Assembly (NCBI GenBank): GCA_049366695.1
Contig: JBMNCR010000056.1
Location: 85,326-149,325 of the forward strand
Direction: 5' to 3'
DNA: 64,000 nucleotides
From: JBMNCR01 sp049366695
GTDB lineage: Bacteria; Bacillota; Clostridia; Eubacteriales; Alkalibacteraceae
Positions 35,875-44,226 of this stretch are shown piece by piece (position 1 is the first letter of the stretch; the number at the start of each line of letters is the position of its first letter). The notes under the pieces are model-generated. The model had not been told where the DNA came from. It worked only from the letters and a program-made list of their open reading frames with translations, and searched no databases. The translations under genes were made by a program, and so were the position numbers.

Positions 35875-37169
35875 AAAAAATTCAAAAGCTTATAAATGAA
35901 ACATATGGTATTGATAGTTCCATATTAGAATATTGTAATATAAAAGAAGAAGAAACAGTAGACTATTTTAAAAACACTGATAATATAAGAGAATACAATC
36001 AAATAAAAGTAATTAAAGCTATGCAGGAAGTTAATATAAGCGAGAGACATTTTCAAGTTTCCACTGGTTATGGTTATAATGATGAAGGAAGAGAAGCGGT
36101 TGAAAAAGTATATTCATTAGTATTTAATACGGAAGACGCATTGGTAAGACCACAAATAATATCAGGTACCCACGCTTTATCTCTATGTTTATATGGTGTT
36201 CTTAGACCTGAGGATGAATTATTATCGATTACAGGGAAACCTTATGATACTATTAATACCATAATAGGACGTTCTGATGCATCAACCGTAAATGATAGTG
36301 GTACATTAAAAGATTATGGAATTGTATACAAACAAGTAGAATTATCCAATGGAGAATTGGATATTTGCAAGATAAATAAAAATATTACTTCAAAAACTAG
36401 GATGATATACATACAAAGATCAACTGGATATGATTGGAGAAAGGCAATAACGGTAAAAGAGATAAAAAAATTTATTACATATATTAAAAATAAAAAGCCG
36501 GATATTATTATAATGATTGATAACTGTTATGGAGAGTTTATGGATTATGAAGAACCTACTGATGTCGGAGCAGACTTAATAGCAGGTTCATTAATAAAGA
36601 ATCCCGGTGGTGGATTAGCTCCAGTTGGAGGATATATTGCAGGAAAAAAAGAACTAGTATATAAAGCAGCTTGTAGATTGTCAGCTCCAGGTATTGCAAA
36701 AGAAACTGGAGCTACATTAGGTATAAATAGAACTTATTTACAAGGATTATTTTTAGCTCCTCATGTGGTATCAGAGGCAGTTAAAACAGCGATACTAGCT
36801 TCAAAAATATTTTTAGATTTAGGGATTGAAGTTTGTCCTATGCCTGAAGATTATAGAAGTGATATTATTCAGGGAATAAAACTAAAGGATCCAAATGCAG
36901 TAATAGATTTTTGTCGTGCATTCCAACAAGCTGCTCCTGTTGATTCATTTGTTGTTCCAGAACCGTGGGATATGCCCGGTTACGAAAATAAAGTCATTAT
37001 GGCAGCTGGAGCCTTTATACAAGGATCTTCTATAGAATTAAGTGCTGATGCACCTATGAGAGAACCGTATATAGCGTATTTACAAGGCGGATTAACGCAT
37101 GATCATGGTAAGCTTGGTATATACATAGCTTTGCAAAACTTAAAAAATTCAGGGTATATAAAAATTTAA
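35871..37169 (+). CDS. Methionine gamma-lyase family PLP protein (YnbB-like)
   Basis: Cys/Met-metabolism-type PLP enzyme historically called 'aluminium resistance protein'. The PLP lysine is in AGSLIKNPGGGLAPVGGY, and IDNCYGEFMDYEEP is the preceding cofactor-binding stretch. 432 residues. The synteny miaA-ynbB-lexA is known in Firmicutes. Substrate uncertain. Its stop codon overlaps the stop codon of the convergent lexA gene, so no terminator can lie between them. Confidence 0.88.
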   Translation: MKKIQKLINETYGIDSSILEYCNIKEEETVDYFKNTDNIREYNQIKVIKAMQEVNISERHFQVSTGYGYNDEGREAVEKVYSLVFNTEDALVRPQIISGTHALSLCLYGVLRPEDELLSITGKPYDTINTIIGRSDASTVNDSGTLKDYGIVYKQVELSNGELDICKINKNITSKTRMIYIQRSTGYDWRKAITVKEIKKFITYIKNKKPDIIIMIDNCYGEFMDYEEPTDVGADLIAGSLIKNPGGGLAPVGGYIAGKKELVYKAACRLSAPGIAKETGATLGINRTYLQGLFLAPHVVSEAVKTAILASKIFLDLGIEVCPMPEDYRSDIIQGIKLKDPNAVIDFCRAFQQAAPVDSFVVPEPWDMPGYENKVIMAAGAFIQGSSIELSADAPMREPYIAYLQGGLTHDHGKLGIYIALQNLKNSGYIKI

Positions 37170-37786
37170 TCAAATTTTCTTATTACCCCTGAAACTTTTC
37201 CGAGTATAGTAACATGTTCTCGATAAATAGGATCCATAGTTGAATTTTCAGGTTGTAATCGAATGATATTTGATTCTTTATAAAATGTTTTTACTGTAGC
37301 TTCATCATCATCTACTAAAGCTACTACAATATCTCCATTTTTAGCAGTGTTTTGTTTTTCTACAATTACAAAATCCCCATCTAAAATACCTGCTTCTATC
37401 ATACTAGTACCTTTTATAGAGAGAATATAACATTCCTTATTATTAATAAAATCAGTAGGTAAAGGAAAACTATCTTCTATATTTTCTACAGCTAATATAG
37501 GTTCTCCTGCAGTTACACGACCAACGATAGGTACGTCAATTATTTCTTTGTTGCTTTTAAAAAATTGATCCCTATCCATTAATTCAATAGCTCTAGGTTT
37601 AGTAGCATCTCTTTTTATATATCCTTTGTTTTCTAGCTTTTCTAAATGACCATGAACAGTAGAAGTTGATCTTAAATTTACAGCAACGCATATTTCTCTA
37701 ACAGAAGGGGGATATCCTTTTGTTACTAATTCACTTCTAATAAAGTCTAAAATGTCGTTTTGTTTTTTACTTATATCTTCATACAT
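37166..37786 (-). CDS. lexA: SOS repressor LexA
   Basis: 206 residues. N-terminal winged helix (PPSVREICVAVNLRSTSTVH as recognition region), self-cleavage site A93-G94 (VTAGEP) and catalytic dyad S128 (KGTSM) and K166. RecA filaments trigger cleavage and derepress the SOS regulon. The frame continues upstream for 131 more codons, but the ATG at 37786 has a strong SD (AGGAGG) and the extension would run through the divergent promoter, so it is rejected. Autoregulation is indicated by the box over its -35. Confidence 0.96.
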   Translation of the reverse strand: MYEDISKKQNDILDFIRSELVTKGYPPSVREICVAVNLRSTSTVHGHLEKLENKGYIKRDATKPRAIELMDRDQFFKSNKEIIDVPIVGRVTAGEPILAVENIEDSFPLPTDFINNKECYILSIKGTSMIEAGILDGDFVIVEKQNTAKNGDIVVALVDDDEATVKTFYKESNIIRLQPENSTMDPIYREHVTILGKVSGVIRKFD

Positions 37787-37813
37787 ATTATTAATACCTC
37801 CTAATTTAAAATA

Positions 37814-37842
37814 ATTATAGCATAATAATTGGAATAAAACAA
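37814..37842 (-). promoter_or_regulatory. lexA promoter
   Basis: On the minus strand TTGTTT (37837-37842), 17-bp spacer, TATAAT (37814-37819). The imperfect LexA box at 37841-37852 touches the -35. Confidence 0.6.
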
Positions 37843-37852
37843 ACAAATGTTC
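37841..37852. promoter_or_regulatory. LexA box 1 (imperfect)
   Basis: AAACAAATGTTC matches GAACNNNNGTTC in seven of eight defined bases and overlaps the lexA -35. Confidence 0.6.
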
Positions 37853-37862
37853 GAAAAAAACA

Positions 37863-37891
37863 TTGACACGGAACAACTGTTCGTGTAAACT
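37863..37891 (+). promoter_or_regulatory. Promoter of the yneA-like gene
   Basis: TTGACA (37863-37868), 17-bp spacer, TAAACT (37886-37891). LexA box 2 occupies the spacer. Confidence 0.6.
37871..37882. promoter_or_regulatory. LexA box 2
   Basis: GAACAACTGTTC, perfect match to GAACNNNNGTTC, between -35 and -10 of the yneA-like gene. Confidence 0.85.
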
Positions 37892-37899
37892 ACTTATAA

Positions 37900-37911
37900 G
37901 AACACATGTTC
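37900..37911. promoter_or_regulatory. LexA box 3
   Basis: GAACACATGTTC, perfect match, just downstream of the -10 and before the SD of the yneA-like gene. Confidence 0.85.
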
Positions 37912-37928
37912 TAAAGGGAGGAAATAAA

Positions 37929-38246
37929 ATGATTTTAATGGGAAAGAGAATAAGAATTACAAATAAAATTAAATTTACGATTTCATTATTTATAATTATC
38001 TTTGCAATATATAGTATTTTAATGTTTACATTTAATGAAGCATCAGGAGAAGAGTTAGAAGAATATAAGAAATATGTTGTAAAAAAAGGAGATACTATTT
38101 GGAAAATAGCTTTAATAAATATAGATACTAATAAAGATGTGAGGGAGTTAGTATATGATATATACGATGTAAATAACATTGCAGGAAGTGAAAATATATA
38201 TCCTGGACAATTATTATTACTACCAGTATATAAATCATTACCTTAA
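37929..38246 (+). CDS. yneA: YneA-like SOS cell-division suppressor (LysM protein)
   Basis: 105 residues: a short basic N-terminus, one membrane helix (about residues 14-32) and a C-terminal LysM domain (YVVKKGDTIWKIA to YPGQLLLLPVY). Size, topology, divergent position to lexA and the LexA boxes all match YneA of Bacillus, which transiently blocks septation during DNA damage. The frame extends upstream to 37863, but ATG 37929 has the SD (GGGAGG). The stop codon sits at the edge of a dispersed repeat. Confidence 0.85.
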   Translation: MILMGKRIRITNKIKFTISLFIIIFAIYSILMFTFNEASGEELEEYKKYVVKKGDTIWKIALINIDTNKDVRELVYDIYDVNNIAGSENIYPGQLLLLPVYKSLP

Positions 38247-38345
38247 TGTATAATGCATATCATAATCTGACTCCTGCTGCATCTATAAATAACAAAAATG
38301 TATCACCATGAGATCTGAGGAGTATAGATATATACCATTACCTTA
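38244..38345. repeat. Dispersed repeat family 2, short copy
   Basis: About 100 bp shared with the element at 53866-54139: ATGCATATC at 38253-38261, a CTGCTGC block, 38292-38312 (21 nt, one difference from 53978-53998) and the terminal CATTACCTTA at 38336-38345. The interior of the long copy is missing. It lies between convergent genes, and its ends provide their stop codons. Confidence 0.75.
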
Positions 38346-39273
38346 GTAAGTATGAGGCAGTGTTTTCATCAGTAATCAAAATATGTATTAACCCACTTTT
38401 TATTGCTAATTTAGTTGATAATAGTTTATTTTTTCCACCAGAAGCAGCTATAACCAAGGGAATATTTTTAAATGATTCTGCACAAATACCTATGGTTCTT
38501 TCTAAAAGATTTAACTTGCGTTCTTTACCTTGTGAATCCAAATAAATACAAGATACAATATCGCATTGAATATTTGCTTCATTTAATTCTTTGATATCCT
38601 GATCATTAAAGTATCCAGATTGAAAAATTGTTGCATCTTTTGAAGAAGGACATCCTATACCGATTAGTGCTATATCTAATTGTTCATATTTTTTAAAAAT
38701 GTTATTAATATGTTTGTCTGAGATTAAATCTTTTTTTAAATCTTTATTATCTACTATTGCTGGAGCGTGTAAGAGAGAAGATTTACCTTTAAATAAATTT
38801 GCTATATTCGAAGCAATATTATTTGCATGTATACTATAATCAGTGTTTCCATATCCACCTAGCAGTGGAATAAAAACAGAATTATCTAATTTCATATTAA
38901 TTTTATCGCTACAATTACAAAGAGAACTTAAAGTTGAACCCCAACCTACTCCAATAGATATATTATCTTTAATTTTTTCTTGCAGTACACTAAGTATACC
39001 TTCACCTAAAAATTTATTTGCTATTTCTTTTTCATTATCATGAGGAACAATTACAACTTTAGTTAAATTGAATTTTTCTTCTATCATATTTTCTAAATTT
39101 TTATATGAGCCTTCATAATTAATATTTATTTCAACAATTCCTTCTAAATGACATCTGTTAATTGCTCGAGAAATTGCCATACGAGATAAGCCCAAATTAT
39201 CTGCAATTTGTTGTTGTGTAAATCGTTTTTCATAATATAATCGTGCAATTTCAACTAATTTATATCGTTCCAA
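38338..39273 (-). CDS. SorC-family transcriptional regulator (DeoR of Bacillus type)
   Basis: N-terminal HTH (FTQQQIADNLGLSRMAISRA, about residues 17-36) and a C-terminal sugar-phosphate-binding domain with SIGVGWGSTLSSL and LIGIGCPSSKDATIFQSGYF. About 311 residues. The relation to the SorC-type DeoR of Bacillus, which senses deoxyribose 5-phosphate, fits the divergent deoC operon. TTG at 39273 follows GAGGTGAT. The likely operator is in the 130-bp divergent intergenic region. Confidence 0.85.
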   Translation of the reverse strand: MERYKLVEIARLYYEKRFTQQQIADNLGLSRMAISRAINRCHLEGIVEININYEGSYKNLENMIEEKFNLTKVVIVPHDNEKEIANKFLGEGILSVLQEKIKDNISIGVGWGSTLSSLCNCSDKINMKLDNSVFIPLLGGYGNTDYSIHANNIASNIANLFKGKSSLLHAPAIVDNKDLKKDLISDKHINNIFKKYEQLDIALIGIGCPSSKDATIFQSGYFNDQDIKELNEANIQCDIVSCIYLDSQGKERKLNLLERTIGICAESFKNIPLVIAASGGKNKLLSTKLAIKSGLIHILITDENTASYLLR

Positions 39274-39313
39274 ATTAATCACCTCATAAAATAATAGTAT
39301 CACAAATTGATAA

Positions 39314-39342
39314 TTGACAAAAATAAAAAAGAATCATATACT
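39314..39342 (+). promoter_or_regulatory. Promoter of the dehydrogenase-deoC operon
   Basis: TTGACA (39314-39319), 17-bp spacer, TATACT (39337-39342). Confidence 0.7.
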
Positions 39343-39347
39343 GTATT

Positions 39348-39380
39348 TGTTCATAATAACATATAATGTTCAAATGAACA
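39348..39380. promoter_or_regulatory. Candidate SorC/DeoR operator
   Basis: Half-sites TGTTCA (39348-39353), TGTTCA (39367-39372) and TGAACA (39375-39380). The last two form an inverted pair with a 2-bp spacer; the first is a direct copy 19 bp upstream. All lie just downstream of the -10, where binding would block transcription. Confidence 0.55.
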
Positions 39381-39404
39381 AATATTTATTTTGGAGGCAT
39401 TAGA

Positions 39405-40466
39405 ATGAAGGGTAAAATGAAAGTAGGTATTTTGTACGGTATCAATGATATCAGATGTGAAGAATCAGAAATACCTGAAATCAGTAGCAAAGAAATTTTA
39501 GTTAAGGTAACATGTGCTGGAATTTGTGGAACTGACTTTGAAAGAGTATTAAAAACGGGTACTTGGAAGTTTCCTACTATTTTGGGTCATGAATTTGGGG
39601 GAGAGATAGTTGAAATAGGTAGTGAAGTAAAAGGATTTAATATTGCTGATAAAGTAGTAGTAAACCCGATGGTTCCTTGTGGGGAATGTAAATACTGTAA
39701 AGTAGGAAAATACAATTTATGTGAAAATTATGATTATTTAGGTTCAAGATCAAGTGGTGGTTTTGCTGAATATGCAAAAGTTATACATACTAATGCATAT
39801 AAAGTTCCACAAGATATGACGCACGAACAAATAGCCGGAATAGATCCAGCTGCTATTGCTTTACATGGAATTGTTAGGGGAGGAGTTAAAGTAGGGGATA
39901 TAGTAGTTGTTTTTGGCTCAGGTCCTATAGGTCATTATATGATACAATGGGCAAAACAAGTTGGAGCATCAAAAATAATAGCAGTTGATATAATTGAAGA
40001 CAAACTGGATATTGCAAAAAAAATTGGCGCAGATTATACAATAAATGTAAAGAAAATTAATGATGTTGTAGAAGAAGTAAATCGTTTAACTGATGGAGAA
40101 GGTGCTGATGTTACTTATGAGACAGCAGGCTCACATATAACTGTTATCCAGTGTATCGAAGCTACTAAGAAACAAGGATGTGTTGTTTTATTGGGTACAC
40201 CTCATAGTGATGTCATTTTGAAAGACAAAATATTTGAAAGTATTATTAGAAAGGAACTGAAAGTAGTAGGGTCTTGGTGTTATCATTTTTCTCCACCAAT
40301 ACATGAATGGAAAGTTGCAATAGAACATATTAAAAGAGGAAATATTAAAGTCCCTCCTTTAATAACACATAAATATAAAATAGAAGATATAGATAAAGCT
40401 TTTAAAATGATTAAAGAAAGAAAAGAATTTTTTAATAAAATACTAATTCAATTAGGAGGAGAATAA
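39405..40466 (+). CDS. Zinc-dependent medium-chain alcohol/polyol dehydrogenase
   Basis: MDR-family NAD(P) enzyme, sorbitol or galactitol-phosphate dehydrogenase-like. Catalytic zinc ligands C41 (GICGTDF) and H62-E63 (GHEFGGE), structural zinc Cys C92, C95, C98 and C106, Rossmann loop VFGSGPIGHYMIQWA. 353 residues. It lies directly before deoC and faces a SorC regulator, so a phosphorylated (deoxy)sugar or its polyol is a plausible substrate. The true substrate is unknown. Confidence 0.88.
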   Translation: MKGKMKVGILYGINDIRCEESEIPEISSKEILVKVTCAGICGTDFERVLKTGTWKFPTILGHEFGGEIVEIGSEVKGFNIADKVVVNPMVPCGECKYCKVGKYNLCENYDYLGSRSSGGFAEYAKVIHTNAYKVPQDMTHEQIAGIDPAAIALHGIVRGGVKVGDIVVVFGSGPIGHYMIQWAKQVGASKIIAVDIIEDKLDIAKKIGADYTINVKKINDVVEEVNRLTDGEGADVTYETAGSHITVIQCIEATKKQGCVVLLGTPHSDVILKDKIFESIIRKELKVVGSWCYHFSPPIHEWKVAIEHIKRGNIKVPPLITHKYKIEDIDKAFKMIKERKEFFNKILIQLGGE

Positions 40467-41126
40467 ATGAGTATAACTAAAGAACAACTAGTACGATTTA
40501 TTGATCATTCTTTATTAAAGCCAAATTTAACTTATGAAGATATTGAAAAAGGGTGTATATATGCTAAAGAGACTGATTGTATTTCTGTTTGTGTGAATGT
40601 AAATAGGGTGAAATTTGCTTCTGAAATACTTTTGGGAAGTAATACAGTAGTTGGTACAGTAGTTGGTTTTCCTTCAGGTGCACATACAAGTTTTATAAAA
40701 GCGAAAGAAACGGAAGAAGCATTTAATAATGGAGCTGTTGAAATAGATATGGTTATAGATATAGGTGCATTAAGGTCAGGTAACTATGATTTTGTAAGAG
40801 ATGATATAAAACATGTGGTAAAAGCATCCCCTGCAATTGTAAAAGTAATTTTAGAAACAGCATATTTATGTGATGAAGAAATTATTATAGGTAGTAAATT
40901 ATGTGAAGAAGCAGGAGCAAATTATGTAAAAACATCTACCGGTTTTGCTAGTGAAGGGGCAACACTAAGAAATATTAATCTTATGAAGAATGCTGTTAGT
41001 GATAATATGAAAATTAAAGCTGCTGGTGGAATAACTAATTTAGAATTTTCATTAGAATTGATCAAGGCAGGATGTAGTAGATTGGGAACCAGTCGTACTA
41101 AACAAATACTTTCAGAATACAAATAA
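40467..41126 (+). CDS. deoC: Deoxyribose-phosphate aldolase
   Basis: Class I aldolase cleaving 2-deoxyribose 5-phosphate to glyceraldehyde 3-phosphate and acetaldehyde. Schiff-base lysine K155 in YVKTSTGF, GTVVGFPSGAH and IKAAGGI as further signatures. 219 residues. Starts right at the end of the dehydrogenase gene (SD AGGAGGAG inside it). A terminator follows. With deoB at 7.8 kb this gives a deoxynucleoside salvage route. Confidence 0.95.
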   Translation: MSITKEQLVRFIDHSLLKPNLTYEDIEKGCIYAKETDCISVCVNVNRVKFASEILLGSNTVVGTVVGFPSGAHTSFIKAKETEEAFNNGAVEIDMVIDIGALRSGNYDFVRDDIKHVVKASPAIVKVILETAYLCDEEIIIGSKLCEEAGANYVKTSTGFASEGATLRNINLMKNAVSDNMKIKAAGGITNLEFSLELIKAGCSRLGTSRTKQILSEYK

Positions 41127-41438
41127 ATTATTTATAGAATGATTATTCATTACTTTTCTTAAAGCATAACGAATTTCATTAAGTCTAACATATAAAATAA
41201 AGATAGATATATAAGAATTTTATGTATCTATTTTTTATTTGCCAAATATAAAATCAAAATATATACAATAAATACGAATAGAATTGCACTACTAATAAAA
41301 GCAACTCAAAATAATTATATTTTTATACCATAATTATACAATTTTATCTCTATATATATTATAATTATCTTAAATGTTTTAATTATTAATTAAGGAGGAA
41401 AATGACTTCACTAATAATATTGAGAGGTGATATTTTTT
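41127..41438 (+). other. deoC-agr intergenic region
   Basis: About 310 bp. Contains the deoC terminator (41203-41236), an A+T-rich stretch with ATAATTATA twice in direct orientation (41311-41319 and 41330-41338) and a 14-codon leader frame starting at 41402 behind AAGGAGG. I see no clear -35/-10 pair for the agr operon. Confidence 0.5.
41203..41236 (+). terminator. Terminator after deoC
   Basis: A 12-bp stem (ATAGATATATAA and TTATGTATCTAT, one wobble pair) with a 5-nt loop, followed by a T run. Confidence 0.7.
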
Positions 41439-41446
41439 ATGATTAG
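41402..41446 (+). CDS. Possible 14-aa leader peptide overlapping the regulator gene
   Basis: MTSLIILRGDIFYD begins with ATG behind a perfect AAGGAGG and ends 8 nt inside the response-regulator gene. It may couple translation of the regulator or be accidental. Confidence 0.3.
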   Translation: MTSLIILRGDIFYD

Positions 41447-42170
41447 TATTGCACTTTGTGATGATAATGAGTTGTTTTTACAGTATTTGAATAAGTTAAT
41501 AATTAATTATGATGCAGATAATTTTAAAGTACATACATATAAAAATCCAAATAAATTAATATTTGATGTGTGTGAAAGTGACCAAAATTTTGATTTAGTA
41601 TTTCTAGATATAGAAATGCCTAGCATTAATGGTATAGATTTAGCCATAGATATTAAAACAAAGTTAAAGGATTTATCTATTATCTTTATTTCAGCATATG
41701 ATAGGGCATTAGATGCGTATAAAATAAATGCATTTGATTACATTTGTAAACCTATTAGAGAAAAATTATTGTATGAATCGTTGGATAGATTTTTAATTGA
41801 ATATAGAAAGAATAAGCAATATAAAGAAAAATCATTATATTATACATTAAAAAACAATTGTGATTATTTTAAAATAAACTATAAAGATATCTTATATTTT
41901 GAAAAAGACAAAAACAAAGTGATACTATATTATGAACAAAACAATAAAATGCAAATTACACATTTCTATAAGAGTTTAAATCAAGTAGAGAAAGAATTGC
42001 TTATGGACAATTTTATTAGATGCCACAGTGGATTTATAGTAAATAAAAATGTTATCTATCATTTAAAAAACAGAAAAATATATCTAGAACGTTATAATAC
42101 AGAGATTGAAGTTAGCAGAAAAAAAATAGATGAGGTAAGAGAGATCATCAAAAAAACTATTTTAGGGTGA
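41439..42170 (+). CDS. AgrA/ComE-type LytTR response regulator
   Basis: Receiver domain (residues 1-120) with acidic pair D8-D9, phospho-acceptor D57 (VFLDIEMP) and the conserved Lys in ICKPI; LytTR DNA-binding domain at about 140-240 (DYFKINYKDILYFEKDKNK, FIRCHSGFIVNK). It should activate agr targets when phosphorylated by the adjacent kinase. ATG at 41439 follows GAGGTGAT; the in-frame GTG at 41427 is inside that SD. First gene of the agr operon here. Confidence 0.92.
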   Translation: MISIALCDDNELFLQYLNKLIINYDADNFKVHTYKNPNKLIFDVCESDQNFDLVFLDIEMPSINGIDLAIDIKTKLKDLSIIFISAYDRALDAYKINAFDYICKPIREKLLYESLDRFLIEYRKNKQYKEKSLYYTLKNNCDYFKINYKDILYFEKDKNKVILYYEQNNKMQITHFYKSLNQVEKELLMDNFIRCHSGFIVNKNVIYHLKNRKIYLERYNTEIEVSRKKIDEVREIIKKTILG

Positions 42171-42175
42171 GATAT

Positions 42176-43504
42176 TTGATAGAAATTATTAGCAGTTATA
42201 TATTTTGTTTATTAGATATAATAGTTATGACACTTACGTTACATAGAATAAATAAGGGAAAAATAAGAAGTGGTTATTTATTAATAGTAACTCCATTTGT
42301 ATTATCCATAGTACTATTATTATCAGATTATTTTATACGTTTTAATATTCTAAATGTTATAGCAGATGGTGTAGCAGTGTTTTTGTTAGTATTTATTATC
42401 ATGGAAGGTAAGTTTTTTCAACTGATTTATCAAGCTAGTGGTATTTTTATATCTTTAAGTATACTAGATATGATAACAGCTATTATAGTAATTAATATTT
42501 TTGATGTTACTATACAAGAATCTGTAAATATTTTATTAATCAAAACAATTGCATGGATTATTTCAAGAGGTGTTTATTTGTACTTATTTCCAAAGATAAA
42601 TATTTATTATTTGAATTTGAATATATTAAAAGGAAAAAGTAAATATTCACTTATGGTATTTTTTTTATTTGACTTAATATTCATTTTATTTTGTTATTCA
42701 CTTTTTTTATCTTATTCTACAATTGAAATCAGTTATTTTATTGTATTAGTACTATTAAGTATTATTATTTTTAATATATTATTAAATAATTTACTAAAAA
42801 AAATTGATGAATATATATATCAAGATATGGAATGGAAGCAAAGAGAAGATATTTATAAGATGCGTTTAAAAAATATTGAGCAGGAATTTCAGCATATAGA
42901 TCAATTTCAAAAAGAAAAACATGATTTTAATCAACATTTGCAAATGATATTAGCGTATATTTCTACAGAAAAAATAAAGGATGCGAAAGACTATATATTT
43001 AAACTCACAGATAAGATTGAAAATCTTGACCAAATTAAAAGTTCAAAACATCCTGAAATAAATTCATTTATACTGTATAAAACAAATATTGCTAATAATA
43101 ATGGAATTAAAATAGAAAAAAATATTAAACTGCCGGATAGATTGTTTATTGAGACCATTGATTTGACAATAATATTAGGTAATTTATTCGATAATGCAAT
43201 TGAATCAAATGAGTTTAATAAGATAGAAAAAAGAAAAATAATTGTCAATATGCATGAAAAGAATAATTATTTGATTATACATACTGAGAATCCGTATACT
43301 AGAATTAATTTAAAAAATAATATTTTAGAAACAACAAAAATAGATAAGGAGAATCATGGCATAGGATTAAAAAACATAAATTTTATTGTAGAAAAATATA
43401 ATGGATTTATGGAGATGGATACATCAGGTGGGATTTTCAGTATAAAAATTGCTCTTGAGAATCTAAAGGAAGCAGTGTATTATTCTCTCGGTGATACCAT
43501 TTAA
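42176..43504 (+). CDS. AgrC-type sensor histidine kinase (GHKL)
   Basis: Six to seven membrane helices (about residues 1-210) forming the peptide sensor, a coiled coil, a HPK10-type dimerisation box with the phospho-His in KEKHDFNQHL (about residue 248), N box GNLFDNAIES (about 334) and GIGLKNINF. About 442 residues. The GTG at 42167 lacks a SD; TTG at 42176 follows AGGGTGAG. Partner of the upstream regulator, and its ligand should be the AgrD-derived peptide encoded downstream. Confidence 0.9.
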   Translation: MIEIISSYIFCLLDIIVMTLTLHRINKGKIRSGYLLIVTPFVLSIVLLLSDYFIRFNILNVIADGVAVFLLVFIIMEGKFFQLIYQASGIFISLSILDMITAIIVINIFDVTIQESVNILLIKTIAWIISRGVYLYLFPKINIYYLNLNILKGKSKYSLMVFFLFDLIFILFCYSLFLSYSTIEISYFIVLVLLSIIIFNILLNNLLKKIDEYIYQDMEWKQREDIYKMRLKNIEQEFQHIDQFQKEKHDFNQHLQMILAYISTEKIKDAKDYIFKLTDKIENLDQIKSSKHPEINSFILYKTNIANNNGIKIEKNIKLPDRLFIETIDLTIILGNLFDNAIESNEFNKIEKRKIIVNMHEKNNYLIIHTENPYTRINLKNNILETTKIDKENHGIGLKNINFIVEKYNGFMEMDTSGGIFSIKIALENLKEAVYYSLGDTI

Positions 43505-43551
43505 TTACATATAATTTGTTAATTATCATTGATTTTGTGCAAAGAATCACA

Positions 43552-43602
43552 TACCCCTTGTATCTTTAAAAAAAATTTGTTATTTTAAAGATACAAGGGG
43601 TA
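43552..43602 (+). promoter_or_regulatory. 20-bp hairpin sequestering the agrB SD
   Basis: Perfect inverted repeat: left arm 43552-43571, 11-nt loop, right arm 43583-43602. The agrB SD AAGGGG is at 43595-43600, inside the right arm, 8 nt before the ATG. No T run follows, so it is better read as a translation-control stem than as a terminator. Confidence 0.65.
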
Positions 43603-43608
43603 ATCTTT

Positions 43609-44226
43609 ATGTTAGAAATAATCAGCTCTAAAATAGTAGAAATATTTTTAAAAAATAGGATTATTTTTGTTGAGGAAGTAAATGATTTTCGATATGGAAT
43701 AGAATTACTACTTCTTATTGTAACTGACTTTTTTATAATATCTATTATAGGTATAGTGACAGGATACTTTCTTGAATTACTCTTTTTCACTCTAGGTTTT
43801 ACACCATTAAAAATATATGCAGGTGGATATCATGCAAAAACGCCTATTGGATGTATTTTGCTTTATTTATGTTTTGCATTTGTTTTAATATATTTGACAA
43901 CGCTTATAATCAATTTTGCATTTCTTTGGGTAATATTAGTTGTTTTGCAAGTAATATCTATTGGAATTTTATATAAGTATGCACCTGTAGAAAGCAAAAA
44001 TAAACCCCTTAGTGACTGGCAAGTAAAACATAGTCGACGATGTACTTTTCTTATATTATTCAGTCAAATATTATTAATTGCACTTTTAAATTTACTAGGA
44101 ATTGAAAGTGCGTTTATCACAATGATGACATTTGGAATAGCAGTAGAAAGTAGTACGTTATTATTTGAAGAAAGGGGAAATTCAAATGAAAAAACAAATG
44201 ATGTTAATCGCTTCAAAGTTAATTAA
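43609..44226 (+). CDS. agrB: AgrB-type accessory gene regulator protease
   Basis: Membrane cysteine endopeptidase that removes the AgrD C-terminal tail and cyclises the peptide. Catalytic pair H75 and C82 are in GGYHAKTPIGC, the same spacing as in Staphylococcus. About five membrane helices, 205 residues. Its last 14 codons overlap agrD in another frame. The SD is buried in a hairpin. It follows the kinase gene, the reverse of the usual BDCA order. Confidence 0.92.
   Translation: MLEIISSKIVEIFLKNRIIFVEEVNDFRYGIELLLLIVTDFFIISIIGIVTGYFLELLFFTLGFTPLKIYAGGYHAKTPIGCILLYLCFAFVLIYLTTLIINFAFLWVILVVLQVISIGILYKYAPVESKNKPLSDWQVKHSRRCTFLILFSQILLIALLNLLGIESAFITMMTFGIAVESSTLLFEERGNSNEKTNDVNRFKVN

Noticed and set aside
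37787..38179. 131-codon N-terminal extension of lexA
   Set aside because: It crosses the divergent promoter with LexA boxes and the yneA-like gene; LexA starts at 37786 with a strong SD.
41311..41338. Two ATAATTATA copies as LytTR binding sites
   Set aside because: Spacing (19 bp start to start) and sequence do not fit known LytTR direct repeats well, and such words are common in this A+T-rich DNA.
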